From Ailurus styani (Eukaryota; Chordata; Mammalia; Carnivora; Ailuridae), in assembly GCA_002007465.1 (NCBI GenBank), contig LNAC01000030.1:7622425-7686424 (forward strand): a stretch of DNA of 64,000 nt. Reading direction: 5' to 3'. Below, one piece after another: positions 46,317 to 57,903 of this stretch. The notes below the pieces were generated by a model. The model was not told the DNA's origin and ran no database searches. It worked only from the letters and a program-made list of their open reading frames with translations. The number at the start of each line of letters is the position of its first letter. Position 1 is the stretch's first letter. The translations under genes were made by a program, and so were the position numbers.

Positions 46317-46700
46317 TCATGAAAAGATGCTCCACATCACTCATCCTCAGGGACATGTGAATCAAAACTACAATGAGATACCACATCACACACGTCAGGA
46401 TGGTTAAAATCAACAACACAAGAAACGACAGGTGTTGGTGAAGATGTGGAGAAAGGGGAACCCTCTTGCACTGTGGGTGGGAATGCAAACTGGTGTAACC
46501 ACTCGGGAGAACAGTATGGAGGGTCCTCAGAAAGTTAAAAATAGAACTGCCATGGGATCCAGCAATTGCACTGGGAGTTGCTTACCCAAAGAACACAAAA
46601 ATACTAATTTGAAGGGGTACATGCACCCCGATATTTGTAACAGCATTATCTACAGTAGCCAAACAATGGGAACAGCTCAAGTGTCTGATGAATGGATAAA

Positions 46701-46751
<51 letters not shown>

Positions 46752-47095
46752 TGAAAAAGAATGAAATCTTGCCATGTGCAGTGCGGTGGATGGAGTTAGA
46801 GTATTGCGCTAAGTGAAATAAATCAGAGAAAGACAAGTGCCATTTCACTCATATATGGAATTTAAGAGACAAAACAAACAAGTAGAGGTAAAAGAGAGAG
46901 AGGGAGAAGCAAACCAAGAAACAGGCTGATGGGTACCAGAGGGGAGGTGGGGGGGGGACAGGGGAACAGGTGACGAGAATTAAGGAGGGCCCTTGTGGTG
47001 AGTGCAGGCTGATGTAGGGAAAAATGGAATCACTGTGTCGTACACCTGAAATAATATGATGCTGTACGGTAACTAACCGGAATTTAAATAAAAAC

Positions 47096-47132
<37 letters not shown>
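46317..47132 (+). mobile_element. 5'-truncated L1 LINE with poly(A) tail
   Basis: About 815 bases of ORF2 end and 3'UTR (CACATCACTCATCCTCAGGG, GAACAGTATGGAGGGTCCTC, TTTCACTCATATATGGAATT) ending in about 34 A. Flanks AATGACGTGTCC and AGTGGCGTGTCC look like a target duplication. Reading frames are broken. A (CA)n tract lies inside. Confidence 0.9.
46701..46747. repeat. (CA)n microsatellite in the L1 3' end
   Basis: About 23 uninterrupted AC units followed by GTCATGAAAAAGAATG. Confidence 0.95.
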
Positions 47133-47134
<2 letters not shown>

Positions 47135-47565
47135 GGCGTGTCCCTGGGATGGTTAAATTAATAGGGGCCAGAGTGTCGAAGAGTGGAGTTCCGTCTGTTC
47201 CATCAACCAGGGAAGGTGGGACAGTGTGTAGAGAAGGAGACCGTGGGCAGGAGGTCTGTGTCCAGGCCCCAGTTCTACCCGAGCTGCCTCTCTGAGCCCC
47301 AGTGTCTTCAGGGGTGGGTAAGAGGTTTTGTTTTTGTTTTCGATCCTTTTTAAGGGTCATCTGTGACAAATTCATTTTACATCATGACCCAGTCCACTTC
47401 TGTCACTTATATACTGTACATAAAATTGCAACGTCAATTTCAGGAAATGGTAATAATCATTGCGATGTGGAATACCTTCTAACATTTTCATTTCTATCTT
47501 ATTTGCTTCTACTCTATTCTATTGCATTTTTTGAAAATGCTCTTTGTAGCCAAAGAAATAATTTT

Positions 47566-47700
47566 TATTTAAGATTTTATTTATTTGACACAGAGAGAGA
47601 GAGATCACAAGTAGGCAGAGAGGCAGGCAGAGAGAAAAGGAAGCAGGCTCCCTGCTGAGCAGAGAGCCTGATGAGGGCCTCGATCCCAGGACCCTGAGAT
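47566..47700 (-). mobile_element. 5'-truncated mustelid-type SINE
   Basis: Antisense copy with a normal tail and body that stops at CCCAGGACCCTGAGAT; the last ~55 bases of the tRNA-like head are absent. Exact 16-base duplication CCAAAGAAATAATTTT at 47550-47565 and 47701-47716. Confidence 0.93.
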
Positions 47701-47716
47701 CCAAAGAAATAATTTT

Positions 47717-48624
47717 GATCACCCACTGCCGGGTCACGATCTGAAATTTGCAAACCACTCATTAGAGGGCCTCCCGTCTTGTCTGAACTTGAGGCTGCCC
47801 ATGTATTCCTGCCTCCGAGTCTGGGTTCTGCTTTCTGCCAGCCTGCAGGCCCATCCGTCCTGCTTACCTGTTTGATCTTGACTCTTCCAGGCCTAACCCA
47901 AGTCCTTCCTCCTACAGGGAGTCTTCTCTGCCACAACACCGGTCCCACTTCTCAGCCTGATTCGTTTTTCGTAAAGGGTCCTATTTACCAATTGTGTACT
48001 CAGGTGTTTCCCCCTGTGCGTGGGACAGTGGAGGAGTCAAAAGGGCCAAAGACACATTCAGGGTCCAGGTGTCGAGTTGGAGTGAGCAAGAAGCAGTGAA
48101 TAGGGACTGTGGGAAGGTAGCTAATGAGGGGGTGATCACCTCCTGGAGGAGGGAGGGTTATTCTCTTTTCACTCCCCAACTGCACCCCTGCCTGAAAGAA
48201 TTCAGGGGAGTGGAGAAAGGAAAGACAGAGAGTTGGGGACAAAATGAGCCACTAGGCTGGGGGAGGAGCAGGAAGAACTGTCCCCCGAACAAAGAGGGGC
48301 CTGCATCCAAGGTCCCAGTGCAGGGGTCAAGGGAAATGGGTCAGAGGGAGGCGCTTCCTGCCGCCTGGCTGGCTGGACTGCTGGTGATTAAGCAACCCCG
48401 GGGTCAGCAGCTGCCGTTTCCACTCTGGACTGAGCCCAAATCATCCAGTTGGCTGAATACTCCTGACCCAGAGTTGGCTCGAGAAGTATGGATCGGTTTA
48501 TCTTGAGCCTTCCAGGACAGTGACGAACACTCTCCCCTTGACCAAACCTATTCGGGCTCCCCTGAACGTCTCAGGCCTCGACTTTGGGATTTCTGTGCTC
48601 GTTCCTGCATTGTTCAGTTGTAGC
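47717..48624. other. Unannotated stretch
   Basis: No repeat or exon recognised. A minus-strand GT donor context (AACAG|GTAAGC near 47865) exists without further support. The longest frame (170 codons, plus strand) shows no domain. Confidence 0.35.
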
Positions 48625-48639
48625 AAGAATCTTGTTAGG

Positions 48640-48820
48640 GGTGCCTGGGTGGCTCAGTGGGTTAAAGCCTCTGCCTTCGGCTCAGGTCATGATCTCAGGG
48701 TCCTGGGATCGAGGCCCGAATCGGGCTCCCTGCTTGGCGGGGAACCTGCTTCCTCCTCTCTCTCTCTGCCTACTTGTCATCTCTCTCTGTCAAATAAATA
48801 AAATCTTTAAAAAAAAAAAA
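48640..48820 (+). mobile_element. Young mustelid-type SINE
   Basis: Sense copy. AAGAATCTTGTTAGG (48625-48639) and AAGAATCTCATTAGG (48821-48835) flank it, two mismatches in 15. Confidence 0.93.
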
Positions 48821-49034
48821 AAGAATCTCATTAGGTCAGGTTAACCAGAATCTCTCCTTACTCCTGCTGTTTCTTCTCTGTCATTTTTTATCCATGGCCC
48901 CCGCCCTGCTGCCCCTTATCACCTTCAATAAGTGTTGTGAATAATTTTCTTTAACAATAGCTTGCAAGACAGTTAACAAGCGGGGGGTGTGGAGGATTCT
49001 TGGCTGGAAGAGGAAGGAAGAGTGCACAGCATGA

Positions 49035-49290
49035 GGGACCAAGTTCTAGCTCTGGTTCAGCCTCGTCGTGGCCGTGTGATCTTGGACAAGTCTAGGCCTT
49101 AGTTCCCTCTTCCCTAAAATTAGAGAATGGAACAGACTATCCATGCCTGACTTTCTGTTGGTACTTAAATGCAATGGAATGTGTGAGTGGAAAATTATAA
49201 TAATCATCACGTAGTGAGCTGTGTACCAGGCACAGAGCTAGACTCATTACAGATGTTTTCTTATCTCATCCTCACAACATTTAGCAGTCA
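49035..49290 (+). repeat. MIR SINE, degraded
   Basis: CGTGGCCGTGTGATCTTGGA, TCCCTCTTCCCTAAAATTAG, then a TGTGTACCAGGCACAGAGCT segment that may be a second, antisense MIR. Confidence 0.55.
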
Positions 49291-49489
49291 GGATCTTTTT
49301 AATGCATGCGATGTTATACACGGAAACACAGCACAGTATTCCCCAGGAAGGAGGTAGGATGAGCTTCGGGTACTTTGGGTAAGTCCTTTGTGCCCTGGAC
49401 TTTCACCTTCAGGTGGTCCCATAGGCCAGGAGGCAAAGCTCCTCCCCCCTCACCCCAGAATTCCGCGTCTCCTCTCTTTCCAGAGCACT

Positions 49490-49695
49490 TATCATCTGAA
49501 ACCCACTATATATTTCACTATGTATTTCATTAGTGCATTTGTCTGTTTCTCCTCCTTGAAATAGAAATTCCCCCAGGGCAGGGCTCTGTGTCTGTTTTGG
49601 TCACTACTCTATCCCTGGTGCCAAAAACAGTGTTTGGTACACATTAGGTGTTCAGCTAATATTTGCTGAATGAAGAAATGAATGAATGAAGTAAC
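49490..49695 (+). repeat. L2 LINE 3' end
   Basis: CCAGAGCACTTATCATCTGA, CCCAGGGCAGGGCTCTGTGT and AATATTTGCTGAATGAAGAA. Confidence 0.75.
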
Positions 49696-50029
49696 TGAGC
49701 GGGAAGGAGGTTAGGTAATTTACCTACTGCTATCTAGCCAGCAAGAGGCAGCACTGAAGTTCAACCCCAGAACCGTGATGCCCTTGGACTTAGCCCACTT
49801 AACCTCTATCCCATAACTGCCTCATTCATTCCAAGACTGTTTACCGAGGTCCTACTTCCTGTTGGGCCCTGTTTTCGGTGCTGGGGATACAGCAGTGACA
49901 AAAATCCTCACACTGCTCACATCTGGGTATCCTCCCGTGTGAAAAGATGTGTGACTTGAGGTTGGGAAGGTGCATGCAAGGCCCAGGGCTCCTCATGACA
50001 CGTCAGGGGTAGATAGGACTAGTTGCTCA

Positions 50030-50140
50030 AGGTCTGGGTACTACTGTCCGAGCTCCTTAAAGGCAAGACCCATGTCTTAATTTGTCTCTGCCCCTGCATA
50101 GCATCCAACCCAGCTCCAGGCACTGAACTGGGCCTCCGGA
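50030..50140 (+). repeat. L2 LINE fragment
   Basis: GAGCTCCTTAAAGGCAAGAC and CAGCTCCAGGCACTGAACTG. Confidence 0.5.
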
Positions 50141-50980
50141 ATAAAAATGGGGACAGCGTGGGTTCCCTTTTTAAGCTGAAGCATGAAGGCAATTACACCT
50201 ACTCCTAAAAACATACTGAAAACAAAAACATCTTTTAAAACCAAGTTTAAAAACATTCTCAACATTTCTGAAACACTTTTAACCCAAGCTTTCTATCCTG
50301 GGCTTTGAAACACAACCCCATGTTTTCCTTCTGAGAGTTTGCACATGTGGTCACAAAAGAAGGGGAGAACGAGAAGCAAAGAGTCTTTGTGACTCCATCA
50401 GACACCCCCTGACGCATCGCCCAGGCCGGGAAGGAGGCCTTCCATCACAAGTGGCAGAATCTGACTGGGGAGGAGGCGGGGGGTGCGGTTATTTGAAAGC
50501 AGAATTCTCTCAGGCCAACAAGTTCTGTGGAAACTTGTTTTCACAGAGTTCTCTTGTGTGTGGCCTGACCCAGAAATTCTGGGGAAGTTCAAGAGAAATT
50601 TGATGTTTTGAAGCAGTTGCCATGAAATCAGGTCCAGAAGCTTCCCTCAAGCTGAGGTCCTGCTTCTAGAAGCCTGGAGAATCTAAATCGTTTCCAGGGT
50701 AGCAAGAAGGGAAATTCTTCAGCATGTCTGTGTTAGCGAGTTCGTCCTTCCTTTTCCAAAGTGGGTAGCAAATTTCCATAACACGCTAACACTGAACCAA
50801 AATAGAAGAATTTCTCAAATTCATTTGACTAGTGCTAAATACAGCTAAAAGAGCTCATTCGACTCATGAGCAGTCATCTGAGATTTAGCCAATCATAAAT
50901 GTGAGCTCTAAGTTATAACTAATAACATTTTACATTCATCTGAAATATTGAGGCGGCCGAGTGTGTGTGGATAGTGAGGA
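50141..50980. other. Unannotated stretch
   Basis: Non-coding with no repeat I can name. Confidence 0.35.
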
Positions 50981-50984
50981 CAAC

Positions 50985-51205
50985 ACAAGCATAGCTTTGG
51001 ATTTGGACAAATTGGGTCTGAATCCCAACTCCACCATTTGTAGCCGTGGGCTCACAGGTAAAACGACTTAATCTCTATAAACTTCAATTCTTTCTAGTAA
51101 TAATTAGGTATAATAAGAGCTCCGGATTTCCAGGGTTATTGTCAGGATGAAATGAGTATATATACATATCACTTAAGTATTAAGTCCTCAATAAATTTTA
51201 GCTGT
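50985..51205 (+). repeat. MIR SINE, nearly full length
   Basis: ATTGGGTCTGAATCCCAACT, GTAAAACGACTTAATCTCTA and AGTCCTCAATAAATTTTAGC. Confidence 0.75.
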
Positions 51206-51364
51206 TGTAGTAGGGCAGCCCCTAAAAGGGCTCCCAGTAATCTTTGCCTCCTGGTATTCCCAACCTTTCTGTGATCTCCTCTTCTTGATTATGGGCCAGA
51301 CTCAATGACTGGCTTCTAACAAAGAGAATATAGTGAAAAGTGATGAGGTGTTAGGCACTCGGAA

Positions 51365-51870
51365 GAGCCAAAACAAACTTGAAAACAGAAGACCAGAGCT
51401 GGAGGTCTCACACTTCCTGATTTCAACACTTACTATAGATCTACAGGATTCAAAATAATATGATACCAGCATAAAGATAGATCTGCACATCAACAGAATA
51501 GAATAGAGACCCCAGAAATAAATCCTCACGTGTAAGGTCGAATGATTTTCAACCAGAGGGCCAAGACCACTCAGCAAGAGAAGGACAACCTTCTCCACAC
51601 ACGGTGCTGGAAAAACTGGAGATCCACACACAGGAGAATGAAGTTGGACTCTCATTCTATATCACAGACAAAAAAGAACCACAAAGGGATAAAGACCTAA
51701 ACATAAGAGCTAAAACTCTTAGGAAAACTTGGAATAAGAGTTTTGCCATATTAGATTTGGCAATGATTTGTTGGATTCTCAACAAAAGAAAAAATAGGCC
51801 AATTGGAATTCGTGAAAACTAAAAACTTCTGTGCATTAAACGTCACTATCGACAGGGTGAAAATGCCCTT
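51365..51870 (+). mobile_element. L1 ORF2 fragment, sense
   Basis: Reads as sense ORF2 of an old L1 (CCAGAGCTGGAGGTCTCACA, ATGATACCAGCATAAAGATA, CTTCTGTGCATTAAACGTCA). Its first ~380 bases are the reverse complement of about 53170-53550. Frames are broken. Confidence 0.85.
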
Positions 51871-52913
51871 AGGTGCCTGCTGCCTGATCCAGAGCCCCTC
51901 TGATGGAAATAACGGCCCAGGAGTATGGGTTATCCCAGTAGATCCCAATTGCATTTCTACTAGATTTTAGGGATAGGTAAGCAGTTCTATCACCTCCTAT
52001 TTCAGGCCAGAGAGGTTGATTTTTGTTGTTATGAATGTCCATTTGACAAGGTAGGAATATAGAACCATTCTATTTTCTCTCTCTGATGTTGACAACTCAT
52101 GGAATTTCATGTAAGTGGAATCAAACAGTATTTATCTTCTGTTGATTGGTGTATTTCACTTAGCATCATGTCCTCAAGTTTTCTCCATGTTGTAGCATAT
52201 ATCAAGACTTCCTGCCTTTTTAAGACTGAATAATATTACATTGTATATATATACATTTTATTTATCCATTCATTTGTCAATGTATACTTGGTTGTTTCCA
52301 CAAACAAGCTGTTGTGAATAATGCTGCTGAGAACAGATATCTGCTCAAGACCCCACTTTCAATTTGTTTGCGTGCATACCTAGCAGTGACATTGATGGTT
52401 CATGTGGTAATTCTATTTTTAATTTTTTCTGGAACCACTGTATTGTTTTCCACAGTGGCCGTATCAGTTTACTTTCCTACCAACAATGCACAAAGTTTCC
52501 AATGTTACCACATCCTTGCCAAAACTTTTTATTTTCTGCTTTTTGTTTTTGTTTTGATAATAGTCATCCTAATGGTTGTCAAGTGGTAGCTCATTGTGGT
52601 TTAGATGTGTATTTCCCTAATGATCAGTTATGATGAGCATCTTTTCAAGTGTTTATTGGCCATCTGTATTCTTTGGAGAAATACTATTCAAGTCCTTTGT
52701 CCATTTCTGAACTGGGTTGTACTGTAGTTGATTTTTAGGAGTTGTTTGTATATTCTGGATATGAAGCCCTTATCAGATATATGATTTGCAAATTTTCTCT
52801 TGTTCCATAGGTTGCCTTTTTACTCTACTGATAATGTACTTTGATGCACAGAAGTTTTTAGTTTTCATGAAATTCAGTTTGCCTATTTTTTCTTTTGTTA
52901 TCTGTGCCTTTTT

Positions 52914-52922
52914 CTAAAGACT

Positions 52923-52965
<43 letters not shown>

Positions 52966-53115
52966 TAGTGAGTGAGTGAGTGGGGAAGGGAAAGAGGGAG
53001 AGAGAGAATCTCAAGCAGATTGCACCCTGAGCATGGAGCCCCACATGGGGCTCAATCCCACGACTCAGAGATCAAGACCAGAGCCAACATCAAGAGTCAG
53101 AAGCTCAAATGACTG
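52914..53115 (-). mobile_element. Old carnivoran SINE inside the L1
   Basis: Antisense copy with an expanded (TTTA)n tail complement (52924-52966), then GAGTGAGTGAGTGGGGAAGG and a degraded head (CAAATGACTGAAACTTCGAT). Confidence 0.8.
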
Positions 53116-55324
53116 AAACTTCGATGTCAGAATCCAATAAATCATTGCCAAACCTAATGTGGTGAGCTTTTATTCCCAGTTTTCCTAAGAGTTTTAGCTC
53201 TTTTGCTTAACTCTATCTATCTCTGGAGCTATTTTTTGTCTATGGTATAGGATGAGAGTCCAACTTCTTTCTCCTGTGTGTGGATCTCCGGTTTTTCCAG
53301 CACCATGTGTGGAGAAGGTTGTCCTTCTCTTGCTGAGTGGTCTTGGCACCCTTGTTAAAAATCATTTGATCATATACATGAAGATTTATTTCTGGGCCCT
53401 CTATTCTATTTCATTGATCTGCAGATCTATCTTTATGCTGGTATCACATTATCTTGAATCCTGTAGATTTGTAGTAAGTATTGAAATCAGGAAGTGTGAG
53501 ACCAACGTTGCTCTCCTGCTTTTCTTGAAAGCTTGTTTTAGCTATTCTGGGTTTTGTAAAATTCTGTATGTTTTAGGATGGATCTTTTTATTTCTGAAAA
53601 AAAAAATGTCATTGGGAATTTGCTAGCCATCACATTGAATCTGTAGATCAGTTTGGGCAGTATTAACATCTTAAGAATATTAAATCTTTCAATCTATGAA
53701 CATTGGTATCTTTCCATTCACTTATGTCTTCTTTAATTTCCTCTAGCAATGTATTGTAGTTTTCATTATATAAGTCTTTCACCTTCTTGGTTAACTTAAT
53801 TACTAAGTGTTTCATTCTTTTTAATGCTATTGTAAATGGAGTGGTTTTCTTAATTTTATTTTCACATTTTTGTTGTTACTGTAGAGAAATGCAATTGATT
53901 TTCGAGTATTGACTTTGTATTCTGCTACTTTTCCAAATTTATTTATTAGTTCCAGTAGACATTTGATGGAAACTTTAGGGTTTTCTATATATAAGATCAT
54001 GTCATCTGTGCGCAGAAGTAATTTTACTTCTTTCTTTTCAATTTAGATGTCTTTTACTTATTTATTTATTATTATTATTTTTGCCTAATTGTTCTGTCTA
54101 GGACTCCCAGGACTGTGTTTAATAGAAATGGTGAAAGTGAACATCCTTGCCTTGTTCTTGCTTTTAGAGGAAAAGTTTTCAGTTTTTCACATGGAGTCTG
54201 ATGTTTGCTGTGGTTTTTTCAGATACTACTTTCATTATGTTAAAAATTGTTTACTTCTATTCCTAGTTTGTTGAGTGTTTTTACATGAAAAATTGTTGAA
54301 TTTTGTCAAATGTTTTTTCTGCATCAATTGAGATGATCATATATTTTTCTTTCATTCTGTTAATGTGGTGTATTATGTTGATTGATTTTTGTATGCTGAA
54401 CCACCCTTGCATTTCTGGAATAAATTCCACTTGGTCATAGTGTATAATTGTTTCACAATGCTATTGAATTCAGTTTGATAGCATTTTGTTGAGGGCTTTT
54501 GTAGAAATGTTCATAAGGGAAATTGGTCTGCTATTTTCCTTTCCTGCAGTGTCTTTTTCTGAATTTGAAATCAGGATATTAAAGAATGAGTTAGGATTTG
54601 TTCCCTCCTCTTCATTTTTTGGGGTGGGGTAAGTTTGAGAATGATTGGTGTTAGTTTCTGAATATTGGTAGAATTTGCCAGTGAAGCCATTAGGTGGAGG
54701 GCTTTTCTTTCTCAAGAGATTCAATCTCCTGATGAAATCTCCTTACTGTTATAAGTCTAATCAGATTTTCTATTTCTTCATGATTTAGTCGTGGTAGGTT
54801 TTCTGTTTCGAGGAATGTTTCCATTTCATCTAGGTAATACAATTTCTTGGAGTACAAGTGTTCATAATCTTTTTATTTTGGGAAAATGGAAGTGAGATCC
54901 TCACTTTCATTCCTGATTTTAGTCATTTGAGTTTCTTTTTTTTTTAGTCAACCTAGTTAAAGATTTGTCAGTTTTATTGATTTTTTTTCAAAGAAACAAC
55001 TTTTTGTTTCGTTGATTTTCTCTTTTTTAAATTCGCTATTTCACCTATCTCTGCTCTAATCTATTATTTCCTTTCTTCTGCTAGGTGTGGGTTTAGTTTG
55101 TCCTTCTTTATTTCCTTAAATTGTAAAGTTACATGGTTGGTTTGAAAGCTGTCTTTTTTTTTTTAATGTGTTTGTATCTAAATATTTCCCCTTTAGCACT
55201 GTTTTCACTGGGTCCCAAAAGTTTTGGTAGGTTGTACTATCATAGTCATTCAACTCTAAGTATTTTTAAATTTCCCTTACGATATATTCTTTGATGCGCT
55301 GGTTGTGTAAGAGTATGTTGTTTA

Positions 55325-55726
55325 TCTGTCATGACCACGTGTATAGTTAGTGTCGTAGTGGAAGGGTGAAGACCCTGAACCAGAAGTTATAAACCATCTC
55401 CAGACCTTTTACAAGGGGCCTACATGATTTTAATTATGTGTTTTGCATAAAATTGCCAAAACACAGTGATGGTATATGGTGGTGTAAGACCTTGAAAAAA
55501 AATCTATATATTGTGGTTTTCCTCTGTGAGTGGGAGAGCCATTTTTGGTGGGTGACTGCCATTTGAAGACTCAGTTGGATGTATACCTGAATCTTGCATC
55601 ATATTGTACAGTACGCATATTATTGTCAGTGGTTGCTTATGGCAAGGAAGAGTTTGTTTTATTAAAAAATCTGTTATGAAAAAAATCTGTTATGTATAGT
55701 TGAAATAAATTTTGCTTTTGCTAAAA
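55325..55726 (+). pseudogene. Retrocopy-like insert (possible mRNA 3'UTR), source unknown
   Basis: About 400 bases unlike L1 break an otherwise continuous antisense L1 ORF2. The insert ends with AATAAA (55704-55709) and a short A run. AGAGTATGTTGTTTA and AAAGTGTGTTGTTTA flank it, as expected for L1-mediated retroposition. No frame longer than a few dozen codons, so it is likely a 3'UTR piece. The parent gene was not recognised. Confidence 0.6.
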
Positions 55727-56204
55727 AAGTGTGTTGTTTAATTTCTACAGTTTTGAGAATTTTCCAGTTTTCCTTCTGTTATGGACTTCTAACCTCATCC
55801 TGCTGTGGTCAGAGAAGATACTCTGAATGATACCTGTATTATTAAGTCTATTGAGATATCGAGATTTAACTTGTGACCTCAAAGATGGTCTACCCTGGAG
55901 AATGTCCCATGTGCATTTGGGAAGAAAGTATACGCTGCAGTTGGTAGAATATCTTCTACATATTTGTTAGATCTGGTTCATTTACTATATTGTTCAAATC
56001 CTCTATTTCTCTACTCATCTTCTATCTGGTTGTTCTATCCATTATTGAGAGTGTGGTATCGAAGTCTCAAATGATTATTATCAAAATGTCTTTTTCCCCT
56101 CAGTTCTATCAGTTTTTGGTTCACACATTTAATGATCCGTAACTAGTTTCATAAACAACTTCCCCTCTTCTCCCTCCTCCTCTTCTTCCATTTCCTTCTT
56201 CTTC

Positions 56205-56312
56205 GTCAAGATTTTATTTTTTAAGTCATCTCTATACTCAGTGTGGGGCTTGAACTCACAATCCAGACATCAAGAGTTACATGCTTTACTGACTGAGCCA
56301 GCCAGGAGCTGC
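56205..56312 (-). mobile_element. Short old carnivoran SINE
   Basis: Antisense, AAGATTTTATTTTTTAAGTC to CTGAGCCAGCCAGGAGCT, the type without the CT-rich body. Confidence 0.78.
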
Positions 56313-56325
56313 AAATTTCTTCTTC

Positions 56326-56352
56326 TTTTTAAAGATTGATTTATTTATTTTA

Positions 56353-56392
<40 letters not shown>

Positions 56393-56526
56393 GGGGAGGG
56401 TCAGAGGGAGAGAATCTTAAGCAGATTCTGCACTGAGGGGGGGTTCAATCTCATGACCCATGAGATCACGACCTGAGCTGAAACCAAGAGTCAGATTTTT
56501 AACTGACTGGGCCACCCAGACACCCC
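56326..56526 (-). mobile_element. Carnivoran SINE with long (GA)n
   Basis: Antisense, CTTTTTAAAGATTGATTTAT to GGGCCACCCAGACACCCC. Confidence 0.88.
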
Positions 56527-56770
56527 TATCCTTCTTTTAAATATGCTCAAGGTTGATAATTCTTCTCCAGCCAATGGACAAAACATCCATTTTCATGGAG
56601 GTGACCTTTTTGCTAACTCCTAGGAGGGCTGACATTTAACCAGTATGTTTCTGATGGCCCTACTGGCTGTCTAATGTTGATTAATCAAATGTCTGATTGG
56701 GTGTTGTGTGTACTAAACTAGTTGATATTTTCATTACCACCCTTTTTTTGGGGGTAAGAAAATCCCGTGG
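56527..56770. other. Unassigned segment between SINE and L1
   Basis: About 240 bases with no family or coding signal recognised; it may be further decayed L1 or other old repeat. Confidence 0.3.
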
Positions 56771-56782
56771 TCACTTTAAATT

Positions 56783-57720
56783 AAAAAATTATTTAAATTC
56801 AAGTTAGTTAACAGTGTAGTATTAGTTTCAGGGGTAGAATTTAGTGATTCATCAGTTGCATATAACACCCAGTGTTCATTACATCAAGTGCCCTCCTTAA
56901 TCCCCATCACCCAATTACCCCATTCCCCCACCCATCTCCAGCAACCCTCAGTTTGTTCCTTAGAGTTAAGAGTCTCTTATGGTTTGTCTCCTTCTCTGTT
57001 TTTTACCTTATTTTCCCCTCCCTTCCCTTATGTTCATCTGTTTTGTTTCTTAAATTCCACCTATGACTGAAGTCATACGGTATTTGTCCTTCTCTGACTT
57101 ATTTTGCTTAGCATTATACCCTCTAGTTCCATCCATGTCATTGCAAATGGCAAGATTTCATTCTTTTTTGATAGCTGAGTAACATTCAATTGTATGTATA
57201 TACACCACATCTTTTATCCATCAGCGGAGATCTGGGATCTTTCTATATTTGGGCAGTTATGGACATTGCTGCTACAAACATTGGTGTGCATGTGCCCCTT
57301 CGAACCAATATGTTTGTGTTCTTTGGATAAATACCTAGTAGTGCAATTGCTGGGTTGTAGGATAGCTCTATTTTTAACTTTTTGAGGGACCTCCATAGTG
57401 TTTTCCAGAGTGGCTGCACCAGTTTGCATTCCCACCAACAGCGTAGGAGGGTTCCCCTTTCACTGCATCCTTGACGACATTTGTTGTTTCCTGACTTGTT
57501 AATTTCAGCCATTCTGACTGGTGTGATGTGGTATCTTATTGTGGTTTTGATTTGTATTTCCCTGATGCGAGTGATGTTGAACATTTTTTTCATGTGTCTG
57601 TTGGCCATCTGTATGTTTTCTTGGGAGAAATGTCTGTTCATGTCTTCTGCCCATTTCTTGACTGGATTTTTTTTGGGGGGGGTGTTGAGTTTGATAAGTT
57701 CTTTATAGATTTTGGATATG
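56783..57720 (-). mobile_element. Carnivoran L1 3' end, antisense, 5'-truncated
   Basis: TTAAATTCAAGTTAGTTAAC, CCAGCAACCCTCAGTTTGTT, TTCCTGACTTGTTAATTTCA and CTTTATAGATTTTGGATATG. Exact flanking duplication TCACTTTAAATT at 56771-56782 and 57721-57732. Confidence 0.92.
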
Positions 57721-57735
57721 TCACTTTAAATTTTA

Positions 57736-57903
57736 CTTATTTTTAAATTTTATTTTTAAAAAAGATTTTATTTATTTGAGAGAGAGACAATGAGAGACAG
57801 GGCATGAATGGAGGGGGAGCAGCAGAGGAAGAGGAAGAAGCAGAGTCCTCACTGAGCAGGAAGCCTGATGCGGGGCTGGGTCTCAGGACCCAGGTGTCTC
57901 ATG
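57736..57903 (-). mobile_element. Carnivoran SINE with internal deletion
   Basis: Antisense copy; after TCTCAGGACCC it jumps to AGGTGTC, losing most of the tRNA-like head. TCACTTTAAATTTTA at 57721-57735 and 57904-57918 flanks it. Confidence 0.85.

Larger units (their letters stand above)
52030..56155 (-). mobile_element. Long antisense L1 LINE fragment
   Basis: About 4 kb of L1 3'UTR and ORF2 read backwards: ACTTAGCATCATGTCCTCAA, GCAATTGATTTTCGAGTATT, TCTGCTGTGG-like text near 55800. Interrupted by a SINE (about 52914-53115) and a retrocopy-like insert (55325-55726). Many stops and indels. Confidence 0.88.

Noticed and set aside
48000..48506. 170-codon plus-strand frame
   Set aside because: No domain, signal peptide or splice context; composition resembles non-coding DNA.
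51302..51655. Two similar frames at 51302-51655 (minus) and 53252-53626 (plus)
   Set aside because: They match each other only because both are the reverse strand of the same L1 ORF2 region; not a gene family.
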